From: Aquitalea sp. LB_tupeE
GTDB lineage: Bacteria; Pseudomonadota; Gammaproteobacteria; Burkholderiales; Chromobacteriaceae
Assembly (NCBI RefSeq): GCF_013391415.1
Contig: NZ_JACAXB010000034.1
Span: 226,512-290,511 of the forward strand
Direction of reading: 5' to 3'
DNA: 64,000 bases
Under the pieces are notes generated by a model. That model worked only from the letters and a program-made list of their open reading frames with translations, searched no databases and was not told the origin of the DNA. The position numbers and the translations under genes are program-made. This document shows positions 53,555-62,252 of the stretch, one piece after another; within the stretch, counting starts at the first letter, position 1, and every line of letters begins with the position of its first letter.

Positions 53555-53600
53555 TGGCTGCTTGCCGCCATCGCTGGTCAGGACGGCGGCAGCAGATGAA

Positions 53601-54518
53601 TCAATCCAGGCCCAGCACGCCACGCAGCTTGGACAGGTCTTCGGCCAAGGCCGTGATCGGGCCCTTCATCGCGGTGCGGTCGGCATCGGTCACCTTGTCG
53701 TAGCTGACAAAGCCTTTTTTGTCCTCGCTACGGTATTTGTCCAGCAGGGCATCCACGGTCTTGAAGTTGTCATCCACTTTGGCCAGCAAGTCCGGGCTGG
53801 CTTTTTGCAGCAGCGGGCGCAGCAGTTCGACAATTTTCTGCGCACCGTCCACATTGGCCTGGAAATCCCACAAGTCGGTATGGCTGTAACGGTCTTCTTC
53901 CCCGCTCACCTTGGTTTTCGCCACTTCCTCGATCAGCCCGGCAGCACCACCCACCATCTTGGCCGGCGGAATATCCAGCGTGGCCACACGCTTGTTCAGC
54001 TCGGTGATGTCGGCCACCAGCTTGTCGGCGAACTCGGCCTGGCCCTTGGTGGCGTGGTCACCAAACAAGGCTTTTTCCAGACGGTGGAAACCGGTGAATT
54101 TGGGGTCTGCCGCTTTTTGCTTGAAGTCGTCTTCCCGCGCGTCGATGGCGCTATCCATATCGGAGAACAACTCGGCAATCGGCTCGATGCGTTCGTAATG
54201 CTGACGGGTGATGGCGTACAGGCCTTGCGCCTTTTTCAGCTCACCGGCCTTGATGGCAGCGGCAAAAGCCTTGGACTGGCTCAGCAAACCTTCCAGCTCC
54301 TTGCTGACATACTGCTTGTAATCGGCAATGGGCGCTGCCAGTTGTGCGCTGTAGTCCACTGCGGGAGCGGATGCCGCTGCCGCCGAAGCCGCAGCCTCTG
54401 CCACGGGGGCGCTGCCAGCAGCATCAGCTGCCGGGGCATCCCCGGTTTTACCGCAGGCCGCCAGTGTGGACAGCAACAAAGCCAGAACAGACAGCTTGCA
54501 CAGGGAAGGTTTTTTCAT
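53601..54518 (-). CDS. efeO: EfeO imelysin (M75) domain as a separate lipoprotein
   Basis: 305 residues. A lipobox (LLLSTLAACGK) and a 35-residue Ala-rich linker lead to the all-helical M75 domain with the diagnostic HxxE-type segment GFHRLEKALFG and HTDLWDFQANVDGAQKI. This equals the C-terminal part of E. coli EfeO; comparable M75-only proteins (EfeM) exist. It should present iron to EfeU. It lies 35 bases after efeU. Confidence 0.9.
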   Translation of the reverse strand: MKKPSLCKLSVLALLLSTLAACGKTGDAPAADAAGSAPVAEAAASAAAASAPAVDYSAQLAAPIADYKQYVSKELEGLLSQSKAFAAAIKAGELKKAQGLYAITRQHYERIEPIAELFSDMDSAIDAREDDFKQKAADPKFTGFHRLEKALFGDHATKGQAEFADKLVADITELNKRVATLDIPPAKMVGGAAGLIEEVAKTKVSGEEDRYSHTDLWDFQANVDGAQKIVELLRPLLQKASPDLLAKVDDNFKTVDALLDKYRSEDKKGFVSYDKVTDADRTAMKGPITALAEDLSKLRGVLGLD

Positions 54519-54553
54519 CGGTCAACTTTCTTGAGAATGGATAAACAAGGATT

Positions 54554-55399
54554 TCAACGCGTGGACAACGGTGCGGACGAAGATTTGGCCAAGGGCTTGC
54601 CGTCACGCAGAAACAAAAACAGCGCCGGCAACAGATACAGCACCCAGGCCAGCAGTTCGCTGACTGTGGGGGTGTCGTCATAGCCGAACATGCCGGAGAG
54701 AATCACGCCCAGCGGGGTATCAAGCGGCAGCACCCGACTCAGGTCTATCACCACGCTTTGCAGCTGATTCCACAGCCCGGCTTCGTGCAGGGCCTTGACG
54801 GCTCCGGCCAACAGACCGGCCGCCACCAGAATGATGAACATGCCGGTCAGACGGAAAAAACGGCGCAGATTGATACGCACCCCGCCCTGGTAAATCCCCC
54901 AGCCCATGGCCGAGGCCACCAGCAGGCCCAGCAAGGCGGCCAGCCAGGCCAGCGGATTGCTGCTTTGCTGCTGCACGGTGGCCAGCAGGAAAAACACCGA
55001 CTCCAGCCCTTCCCGTGCCACGGCAAAGAAGGCCATGCCCACCAGCGCATAGGCCTGGCCACGGCCGCGACGGAGTGCTGCATCGATGGAGCCCTGCAAC
55101 TGGTGCTTGATGGAGCGGGCCGCCTGCTTCATCCAGAACACCATGGAAGTGAGAATGCCCACCGCAACCAGCGCCACCACGGCTTCAAACAGCTCCTGCT
55201 GCTTTTGCGGGAATTCCTGCTCGGTCATTTCCAGTGCCACGCCCACCGCAAGGCTGAGCAGACAGGCCAGCACCACCCCCAGCCATACCGCAGGCATGAA
55301 GCGCTGCTGGCCGGACTGGCGCAGATAGCTGGCGATGATGCCGACTATCAGTGCGGCCTCCATGCCTTCGCGCAGCATGATGAGAAACGGAATAAGCAT
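54554..55399 (-). CDS. efeU: Ferrous iron permease EfeU (FTR1/OFeT family)
   Basis: 281 residues from the ATG at 55399, which matches the E. coli EfeU start (MLIPFLIMLREGMEAALIVG). Both REGxE iron-binding motifs are present: LREGMEA and AREGLES. About seven membrane helices. Longer starts at 55429 or 55453 would run through the Fur-box-like sequence and are rejected. It imports iron, probably as Fe(III) after oxidation by EfeB/EfeO. First gene of efeU-efeO(M75)-efeO(Cup)-efeB. Confidence 0.93.
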   Translation of the reverse strand: MLIPFLIMLREGMEAALIVGIIASYLRQSGQQRFMPAVWLGVVLACLLSLAVGVALEMTEQEFPQKQQELFEAVVALVAVGILTSMVFWMKQAARSIKHQLQGSIDAALRRGRGQAYALVGMAFFAVAREGLESVFFLLATVQQQSSNPLAWLAALLGLLVASAMGWGIYQGGVRINLRRFFRLTGMFIILVAAGLLAGAVKALHEAGLWNQLQSVVIDLSRVLPLDTPLGVILSGMFGYDDTPTVSELLAWVLYLLPALFLFLRDGKPLAKSSSAPLSTR

Positions 55400-55414
55400 G
55401 ATATTGATTTTTCT

Positions 55415-55443
55415 GAAAATGAGAATCATGCGCATTATCATTT
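55415..55443. promoter_or_regulatory. Fur-box-like site upstream of efeU
   Basis: GAAAATGAGAATCATGCGCATTATC and the following ATTT closely follow the Fur consensus (TGAnAATnATnnnCATTATC), with overlapping palindromes. It predicts repression of the efe operon by iron-loaded Fur. Confidence 0.75.
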
Positions 55444-55519
55444 GAACTGTCAACGCAAAAAACTGTCGTCACAGCACCCTGCAATACTGCTTAACAATTT
55501 GCCCGCACCCAACGGCCAT

Positions 55520-55551
55520 AAAAAAAGCCGACCGGCACAAGGCCGACCGGC
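55520..55551 (-). terminator. Terminator of the TonB-dependent receptor gene
   Basis: AGCCG-AC-CGGC-ACAAG-GCCG-AC-CGGCT (55526-55552 or so) followed on the minus strand by seven T. Confidence 0.75.
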
Positions 55552-55603
55552 TGGCAGCCTGGGGCTGCAGGCTCCGTTACCGCATTAACTCAGTACTTCT
55601 GCT

Positions 55604-57793
55604 TCAATATTTCCACTTTACTGCGACGCTGGCATTGATCGGCGCGGCATAGTAGGACTGGTCCCAATACACACTGGTCAGGTATTTGCGGTTCAGTACG
55701 TTGTACAGGTTTGCCGCCACGGTCAGGTGCTTGTCCACGTCGTAGCTGGCCATCAGGTTCCATACCGAATAGCCACCCTGATAGGCGGCGGACGTGCTGC
55801 TGTAACGCGTCTCACTCTGGTAATTGAGACTGGCACCCAGTTTCAGCTGTTCCAGCTGTGGCACGCGCCAGGTGGTGGACAGCCGTACCTGACGACGCGG
55901 CACATACAGCCGCACATCTTCGCCGTTTTCACCGGTAATCCGCTGCGCCACCACGCCCAGGCTGGCCTGCCAGTTGTGCGCCAGTTCGCCGGACAAATCA
56001 AACTCTACCCCGCGCGACTTGGCACTAATGCCACGGTAATAAGCCTTGCTGCCGACATAGCCGGCCTGCTCGGCAATATTGTCCTGCTCCACTTCAAACA
56101 GCGACAAGGCGGTGTTCAGACGGCGTTGCAGGAACTCACCTTTCAGGCCGATTTCCTTGCCGGTACCACGGGCAGCGGCCAATGTGGCACCGCTGGCATC
56201 GGTCTGGGTTTGCGGATTGAAAATCTTGGATACGCTACCGTAGGCGGAAATCTCATTGCTCAAATCCACCACCAGGCCGACATAAGGCGAAGTGGCTGAC
56301 TGCTCCAGCGCATGCGCCACGCCGTAGCTGGCACCAATCGAACTGGCCTGGGTGTAATTGGCGCCCAGCAGTAGTTTTACCGGATCGGCCAGATTCAGCC
56401 GCGTTGCTGCGTAGACGGTTTTACGGGTGTCCACATAGCTGCTGCCATCCACACTGGCGTCGAAGCTGGGCGTGGCATAGCTGCCATCGAATGCACTATT
56501 GCCAAACAGTTCGGTACCAATACCTTGACCGTAATGGCTGATATCCGTCATGCGCGAACGTGACAGGTTCACGCCGATATTGAAGTCATGCTGACGCCCG
56601 GCCAGCGCGACCTTGCCCCCCAGATTGCTGTCGAAATACACCTGCTTGTTACTGCTGTCATAAAGCGAGGGATAGGCATACAGCCCGCCACCGGTGCTCT
56701 TGTTGGGGGTGCCGTACACATAGAACAGCGCACTGTCGGTATCTGCCTGGTTGTAGCCCAGCGTGCTCTTCCACTGCCAGCCATTATCCAGTGCATGGGC
56801 CAGCTCGGCGAACACCCGCTGGTCGGTGGTATTCAGGTAGGACCAGCTAGCCGAGGTGCTGGTGCCCACCGGGTAATTGGTTGACGTGCCATCGCTGTAG
56901 GCCATGGGCAGCGCACCCCACATGGCACCCTTGCCTTGCTGTTTCTGGTAGCTGTAGCCCACGGTCAGCGTGGTCTTGTCGCTCAGTTTGTTGGCCAGCA
57001 CCCCGTAAAACACATCACGGGATGGTTTGTAGCGATCCAGATAGGAATGGCCATCCTCATGCGCCGCCACTACCCGTCCGCTGACCGTACCGGCCTCGTT
57101 CAGCGGGCCGGAAACATCCACGTCCAGGCGCTTGGTGTCCCAAGAACCAATGGTGAGTCCGGCTGAGGCCTGGAAGTCATCCGTCGGACGCTTGCGAATA
57201 AAGTTGACCGTGGCGGACGGATTGCCGGTGGAACTGGACAGGCCATTGGCCCCACGCACGATTTCCACCCGGTCGAACATGGCCATGTCGATGTCACCAT
57301 ATTGCAGGCCATAGGTCATCGGCACGCCGATGCTGTCCATCTGGAAATTGGTGATGTCAAAACCGCGTGCCGTGTAATAGGTGCGATTGGTTTCCACCTT
57401 TTCCACCGTCACGCCGGTGGTGGTGGCCAGCACATCGTTGATGGTGCCAAGCCGGAAATCTTCCATCTGCGCATGTGTCACCACCGAACTTGCCTGCGGA
57501 GTTTCACGCGGACTCAGGTTCAGCCGGGTGGCCGAGGTGCTGTGCTTGATGGTGTAGATTTCCTGCTGATCGGTGGGTAGCTGGCTGCTCACTGCCTCGG
57601 CGGATACGGAAACGGCAGGCAGAACGGCAAGCCCGCTGTCCTTGTCGCTAGAAGTAGCCGCTGCGGTGCCATCATCGGCCAGGGCCTGACTGGCCACACC
57701 AGCAGTGGCCAGCCACACAGCCAGACATAAAGGACGGAGGTTAAAACCATGGGGTTGGGAATGACGGGCAGCAGCAGGCCGGTGAACTTGCAT
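55604..57793 (-). CDS. TonB-dependent siderophore receptor
   Basis: 729 residues: an N-terminal signal region, a plug domain (QASSVVTHAQMEDFRLGTINDVLA and RVEIVRGANGLSSSTGNPSATVNFIRKRP, about 110-220) and a 22-strand barrel ending in ASVAVKWKY. The ending, with a terminal aromatic, and the plug resemble FhuE/FpvA-type ferric-siderophore receptors. There is no N-terminal signalling (STN) domain, so no sigma-factor circuit is implied. A Fur-box-like sequence lies upstream. The siderophore is unknown. Flanked by efe genes and a PepSY membrane protein, both iron-related. Confidence 0.92.
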   Translation of the reverse strand: MQVHRPAAARHSQPHGFNLRPLCLAVWLATAGVASQALADDGTAAATSSDKDSGLAVLPAVSVSAEAVSSQLPTDQQEIYTIKHSTSATRLNLSPRETPQASSVVTHAQMEDFRLGTINDVLATTTGVTVEKVETNRTYYTARGFDITNFQMDSIGVPMTYGLQYGDIDMAMFDRVEIVRGANGLSSSTGNPSATVNFIRKRPTDDFQASAGLTIGSWDTKRLDVDVSGPLNEAGTVSGRVVAAHEDGHSYLDRYKPSRDVFYGVLANKLSDKTTLTVGYSYQKQQGKGAMWGALPMAYSDGTSTNYPVGTSTSASWSYLNTTDQRVFAELAHALDNGWQWKSTLGYNQADTDSALFYVYGTPNKSTGGGLYAYPSLYDSSNKQVYFDSNLGGKVALAGRQHDFNIGVNLSRSRMTDISHYGQGIGTELFGNSAFDGSYATPSFDASVDGSSYVDTRKTVYAATRLNLADPVKLLLGANYTQASSIGASYGVAHALEQSATSPYVGLVVDLSNEISAYGSVSKIFNPQTQTDASGATLAAARGTGKEIGLKGEFLQRRLNTALSLFEVEQDNIAEQAGYVGSKAYYRGISAKSRGVEFDLSGELAHNWQASLGVVAQRITGENGEDVRLYVPRRQVRLSTTWRVPQLEQLKLGASLNYQSETRYSSTSAAYQGGYSVWNLMASYDVDKHLTVAANLYNVLNRKYLTSVYWDQSYYAAPINASVAVKWKY

Positions 57794-57841
57794 GGGGTAA
57801 ATATCCAGAATGTTAAAAAACGGAATCTAGTACACACTCAC

Positions 57842-57860
57842 AAATGCGAATGCTTATCGT
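57842..57860. promoter_or_regulatory. Possible Fur box before the TonB-dependent receptor
   Basis: AATGCGAATGCTTATCG matches part of the Fur consensus, about 50 bases upstream of the receptor start. Weaker than the efeU site. Confidence 0.4.
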
Positions 57861-58078
57861 TTTTATTGTCAGCATGGCATTTACCTGCTGTCAATCATCT
57901 TTACATCGGCAGTTCACACCGCCAGCCAAACTGCAAGTGGATGCTTCCGTTTTAATTGCTATTGATTCGTATTTGCATGTACACTGCGCAGCCATCAAAC
58001 AGCCATGATTCAGTGCCGTGTCGATGATGACCACCCGGCACTGGCCAGCAAGTCCCTCCAACCCCGATGGCAGCAGAC

Positions 58079-59383
58079 ATGAAACCGCACTTCCGACAAA
58101 CCATCGTCCGCATTCACCGTTGGCTGGGCCTCACCATGGCCGCTTTCCTGCTGCTGGCAGGCGGCACCGGTGCCATTCTGGCGTGGAACGATCAGCTGGA
58201 TCACTGGCTGAACCCGGAACTGTTCTACAGCCCTGCCCCTGCGCCAAGCGCGCAGCCGCTGGACCCCTTGCTACTGCGCCAACGCGTGGCACAGACATTT
58301 CCCGACGCACAAGCCAACACCGTAGCGCTGACACAGGAAGCGGGCAGAAGCGCGATTTTCTGGCTGTCCGGCCGCATCCAAGCCGATGGCACGCTGACAG
58401 AACCCGCCAATAACCAGGTGTTTGTCGATCCATACAGCGGGCGGATTCAGGGTGCGCGGCGCTGGGGAGACATCAGCCAGGGCAAGCAGAACCTGCTTCC
58501 CTTCATCTACCGCCTGCATTACTCGCTGGCGCTGGGTGACTGGGCCAGCACAGTGTTTGGCATCATCGCCCTGCTGTGGACTGTCGATTGCTTTGCTGGT
58601 GCCTGGCTTACCTTGCCGGCACCAGTGCGCAAAAGCGCCAGCCAGGCGAGGAACACCGCCAAGGCATCAGGCAAAAGCTGGCGGCAACGCTGGGCAGTGT
58701 CATGGAAAATCCGCCGTGGCAGCGGCAGTTACAAGTTGATATTCGACTGGCACCGCGCTGCCTCGCTCTGGCTGTGGGCCATGCTGCTGGTACTGGCCTG
58801 GAGCAGCGTGTCCTTCAATCTGCCCGCCGTGTACAAGCCAGTCATGCAAACGCTGTTTGCCAGCCAGCCGGAACCCGCCCTGCAGGCCGCCATGCGCCAG
58901 GACGAACACCTGCCGCGACTGGACTGGAATGCAGCCCGCACCCGTGGCCGGGCACTGATGACGGCGCTGGCGGCACGCAAGGGTTTTGCCATTTTGCAAG
59001 AGGATGATCTGAGCTATGACCCGGCACGCGGTCTGTACAGTTTCAGCAGCCGCAGCAGCCGGGATGTGAGTGAACGCTGGGGCAGTACCGTGGTTTATTT
59101 TGATGGCGACAGCGGTGCCGAACGGGGCGCATGGCTACCGACGGGGGAAGCCGGTGGCGACACCATACGCAGCTGGCTGACCAGCCTGCACATGGCGGCA
59201 GTGGGTGGTGTGCCCTATCAGGTATTCAGCATGTTGCTGGGCTGCGCGGTGGCCTCGCTGAGCATCAGCGGCGTGGCCATCTGGTGGAAAAAACGACAGG
59301 GCCGGCAAAAGTCGGCACGGCAGGGCCAGGGCAAGCGGCCGACGCAACAGGACGTGAACATGCAAAATGCGGAGCACGGCTGA
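58079..59383 (+). CDS. PepSY-associated membrane protein (PiuB-like)
   Basis: 434 residues with four membrane helices. MKPHFRQTIVRIHRWLGLTMAAFLLLAGGTGAIL and LLPFIYRLHYSLALGDWASTVFGIIALLWTVDCFAGAWL, then FDWHRAASLWLWAMLLVLAWSSVSFNLP, are typical PepSY_TM segments with conserved His residues. Such proteins accompany siderophore receptors and probably reduce or move iron or haem across the inner membrane. I take the ATG at 58079; 58067 is also possible. Divergent from the TonB receptor. Confidence 0.82.
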   Translation: MKPHFRQTIVRIHRWLGLTMAAFLLLAGGTGAILAWNDQLDHWLNPELFYSPAPAPSAQPLDPLLLRQRVAQTFPDAQANTVALTQEAGRSAIFWLSGRIQADGTLTEPANNQVFVDPYSGRIQGARRWGDISQGKQNLLPFIYRLHYSLALGDWASTVFGIIALLWTVDCFAGAWLTLPAPVRKSASQARNTAKASGKSWRQRWAVSWKIRRGSGSYKLIFDWHRAASLWLWAMLLVLAWSSVSFNLPAVYKPVMQTLFASQPEPALQAAMRQDEHLPRLDWNAARTRGRALMTALAARKGFAILQEDDLSYDPARGLYSFSSRSSRDVSERWGSTVVYFDGDSGAERGAWLPTGEAGGDTIRSWLTSLHMAAVGGVPYQVFSMLLGCAVASLSISGVAIWWKKRQGRQKSARQGQGKRPTQQDVNMQNAEHG

Positions 59384-59392
59384 ATGTGCCGC

Positions 59393-60403
59393 TCAGTCCG
59401 CTGCCTGCCGTCGGGCATTTTTAACGCGATACATCAGGGTGTCGGCCTGCTCGATGGCGGCTTCCACCGTCCAGCGTTGCGGCGGCAGCGCCACCACGCC
59501 GACACTGGCACCAGCGTAATCCAGCTGGTGCTCGCCCAGCTGGTAGTGTCCGGCAATCAGCTGTTCCAGCCGTTGCCGGGTTCGCTCGGCAGCGTATTGC
59601 GGGTCGCCCTGCTGCGGGCCGGGGCCGACAAACAGGAATTCGTCTCCACCCAACCTGCCAATGATGTCACTCCCCCGCAAACCAGCTTGCACCCGCCGGG
59701 CAATGGCCTGCAAGAATTCATCCCCCCCCTGATGACCATAACGGTCGTTGATCTGCTTGAAGCCATCCAGATCAATCACCCCCACCAGGGTGGACACACC
59801 GCTGCGCTCGGCCTGGGCCAACAGCCGCTCCAGTTCGGCCACCATGGCACGGCGGTTGGGCAAGCCGGTCAGCAGATCGGTCAGGGCGTGGGTAGCCAGC
59901 TGGTCGTTGGCAGCCTGCAGTTTTTCCATCAGCACTTCGCGCTCGATGAAATTGCCGACGATATTGGCAAACAGGCGGAACAGGGCTTCCACCTGCTCGG
60001 TAATCCTCACGACCCGGGTGCTGGCGGCGCACAATGTGCCCAGCAGCTGTCCGTCGGCATTGCTGACCGGCACACTGACATAAGACTGAATATGCAAGCG
60101 GGTAGCGGTGACGGAATCGCCCCAGCGTTGCGGCACGCTACTGCAAGCCAGCTGGCCGCTGTCGAGCGCACGCTTGCACAAAGTGTCCTCCCACTGCACG
60201 GTCAGGCCTTCGGCGATGGTCAGCTCGCCGCTATTACGCGCAAAACGGACGCGCTGGCTGTGACCGTCCAGATCCACATCGGTCAGGTAGGTGGACTCCA
60301 TATTGGTAATCATCGCCAGCATGTCCAGCATCGGACGCACCAGCTGATCGATGGTCTGTGCCGTATTCAGGGAGGAGGACAGCTGCGACAGGATTCGATC
60401 CAT
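59393..60403 (-). CDS. GAF-GGDEF diguanylate cyclase
   Basis: About 336 residues from the ATG at 60403. The GAF domain (about 20-170, ending NIVGNFIEREVLMEKLQAAND) is followed by an active GGDEF domain with GGDEF and the RGSD I-site five residues before it. It should make c-di-GMP under control of a small ligand bound by GAF. Start choice among the clustered ATGs at 60403-60421 is uncertain. It is convergent with the PepSY gene. Confidence 0.88.
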   Translation of the reverse strand: MDRILSQLSSSLNTAQTIDQLVRPMLDMLAMITNMESTYLTDVDLDGHSQRVRFARNSGELTIAEGLTVQWEDTLCKRALDSGQLACSSVPQRWGDSVTATRLHIQSYVSVPVSNADGQLLGTLCAASTRVVRITEQVEALFRLFANIVGNFIEREVLMEKLQAANDQLATHALTDLLTGLPNRRAMVAELERLLAQAERSGVSTLVGVIDLDGFKQINDRYGHQGGDEFLQAIARRVQAGLRGSDIIGRLGGDEFLFVGPGPQQGDPQYAAERTRQRLEQLIAGHYQLGEHQLDYAGASVGVVALPPQRWTVEAAIEQADTLMYRVKNARRQAAD

Positions 60404-60508
60404 TCCCATTCCCATACCCGGTTCAATTTCAATGACGAGGAAAACCGCATCCAGTGCATTCACGCTGTGGAATAAACATATTCTAGTAGAAACACTTAGT
60501 TTATTCAT

Positions 60509-60815
60509 CTAGAAGCCCGCACAGCGCCGATCAGCCTAATTCCTACTGCGGCTTCACTGCTATGCCCCCGGCTACGGCAAGCAGCTTGCCGGCAGCACTG
60601 CGACAATATGCCGCACCCGCGCACGCGCTTGCCTTCTTACAATGGCGACCGGTCATCACGGGTGCGCCATGCAAGCAGAGCATGGCTACGCCACTTAGCG
60701 CACTGCCGGTGAAGACAAAACGGGCTACCGGCGCCAGCGCCAATGCGTTAGCATCCTGCCTCCGCGCCGGGATGCCGTATTCAACAGTTTTACATACCAA
60801 CCAACAGGAGTTGTC
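60509..60815. other. Intergenic region before copC
   Basis: About 300 bases. Frames of up to 90 codons occur on both strands, but none has a ribosome site or recognisable sequence. Expected to contain the copCD promoter; I see no clear copper-regulator site. Confidence 0.4.
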
Positions 60816-61181
60816 ATGCAAGCTTCCATCCGTTCTGCCTTGCTAGTGCTGGTCGCCAGCCTGCTCACCACTACTGCAGCCTGGGCGCATGCGCATTTGA
60901 AATCGGCCGAACCGGCAGCCAATAGCGTGGTCAGCAGCCCGGCCAGCCTGAGCCTGAATTTTTCCGAAGCACTGGAAGTAAAGTTCAGCGGCATCAAGCT
61001 GAGCAATGCCGACAAACAGGACATCGCATTGGCAGAAGCGACGCTGGCCAACGGCGGCAAAACCCTGGTAGTCAAACCGGCCCAGCCCCTGCCCGCAGGC
61101 AAGTACAAGCTGGAATGGCATGTATTGTCGACTGATGGTCACAAAACCAACGGGACTTACAGCTTCAGCGTTGGCAAGTGA
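60816..61181 (+). CDS. copC: Periplasmic copper-binding protein CopC (YobA type)
   Basis: 121 residues. A signal peptide ends AWA before HAHLKSAEPAANS, so the mature protein starts with His, which ligates Cu(II) in CopC. WHVLSTDGHKTNGTYSFSV supplies the other His/Asp. GGAG lies upstream. The last codons overlap copD by GTGA, so the two are translated together. It handles periplasmic copper for import or delivery through CopD. Confidence 0.93.
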   Translation: MQASIRSALLVLVASLLTTTAAWAHAHLKSAEPAANSVVSSPASLSLNFSEALEVKFSGIKLSNADKQDIALAEATLANGGKTLVVKPAQPLPAGKYKLEWHVLSTDGHKTNGTYSFSVGK

Positions 61182-62071
61182 GCACGATAGACGTCTTGCT
61201 ATGGCTGTGCCGCTGGCTGACCGATGGCGCAGCCATGTGGCTATGGGGCAGCAGCCTGTTTGTGCTGGCGCTGCTACCTGCCGCGTTGCGTCAGGATTTC
61301 TGGCAGCAACAGGCAAGCTGGAACCGCCACGCCGCGCGCGTCCTGCTGCTGGCCACCTTGTCGGCCCTGCCCTTGCACAGCGCGATACTGGGTGATGGCT
61401 GGGCGGACAGCTGGCAAGCGGCCAGCCTGCTGACCGTGGTGAGTGACAGTGGTATTGGCCATGCCTGGTGCTGGCAGATGGTGGCGGCGCTGGCCTTGTG
61501 GCTGGTCACGAAAGGCGCTGGCAGTCGCCACTCCCTGCCCGTCACCGCAGGGCTGAGCGCCGCATTGCTGGCCAGCCTTAGCCTGAGCGGCCATGCCGCC
61601 ATGCAACAGGGCTGGCAGGGGCTGGCACACCGTGGCAATGACTGGCTGCACCTGCTGAGCTGTGCTGCCTGGTTAGGCGCGCTACCGCTGGTGCTGCAAT
61701 TGCTGCGTCAGCCAGCGCCAGCCCTGCAGCCTGCCCTGCCCGGCATCCTGCGGCGTTTTTCCACCACCGGCCATGCCGTGGTGTTCTTGGTGTTTGCCAC
61801 CGGTCTGATCAACTGGTATCTGATCAATGGCAGCCTGCTGCCGGACAGTCTGTCTGCCTATGCCACGCTGCTGGGCGTGAAACTGCTGCTGGTAGCCGGC
61901 ATGACCGTGCTGGCGCTCTACAATCGCTACCATCTGGTGCCCCGCATGCCACAAGGCCTGCCCTGCCTGCGACGTGCCGTCTGCCTGCAAATTGCCTGCT
62001 GCCTGCTGGCGCTGACTCTGCTGGCAGTTCTTGGCACACTGGACCCGCACCAGACCAGCTGGTTAGGCTAA
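61178..62071 (+). CDS. copD: Copper homeostasis membrane protein CopD
   Basis: 297 residues with about eight membrane helices, starting at a GTG that overlaps the copC stop. The GWQGLAHRGNDWLHLLSCAAWLGALP and ATGLINWYLI segments with conserved His/Trp match the CopD domain. It probably moves copper across the inner membrane with CopC. Confidence 0.9.
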   Translation: MSTIDVLLWLCRWLTDGAAMWLWGSSLFVLALLPAALRQDFWQQQASWNRHAARVLLLATLSALPLHSAILGDGWADSWQAASLLTVVSDSGIGHAWCWQMVAALALWLVTKGAGSRHSLPVTAGLSAALLASLSLSGHAAMQQGWQGLAHRGNDWLHLLSCAAWLGALPLVLQLLRQPAPALQPALPGILRRFSTTGHAVVFLVFATGLINWYLINGSLLPDSLSAYATLLGVKLLLVAGMTVLALYNRYHLVPRMPQGLPCLRRAVCLQIACCLLALTLLAVLGTLDPHQTSWLG

Positions 62072-62252
62072 GTCGCTTCCGCATCTCCTCTCATTGCGTA
62101 CCCGCCGCGCACCCTGGCGAATCAGGCAAGAGATCGCCAGCAATGGGCTACCGTGGCCCGCCTTCCGTCTCTTAGGCTTTGCACACATCGTGGACAGGCT
62201 GTCACCAGCCAGCCCTGCCCCCCTGCGTCAACCCTTTGATTTGTGAAATGCC

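Noticed and set aside
60543..60821. 92-codon minus-strand frame before copC
   Set aside because: No ribosome site, unusual composition and no recognised motif; the region is probably promoter DNA.
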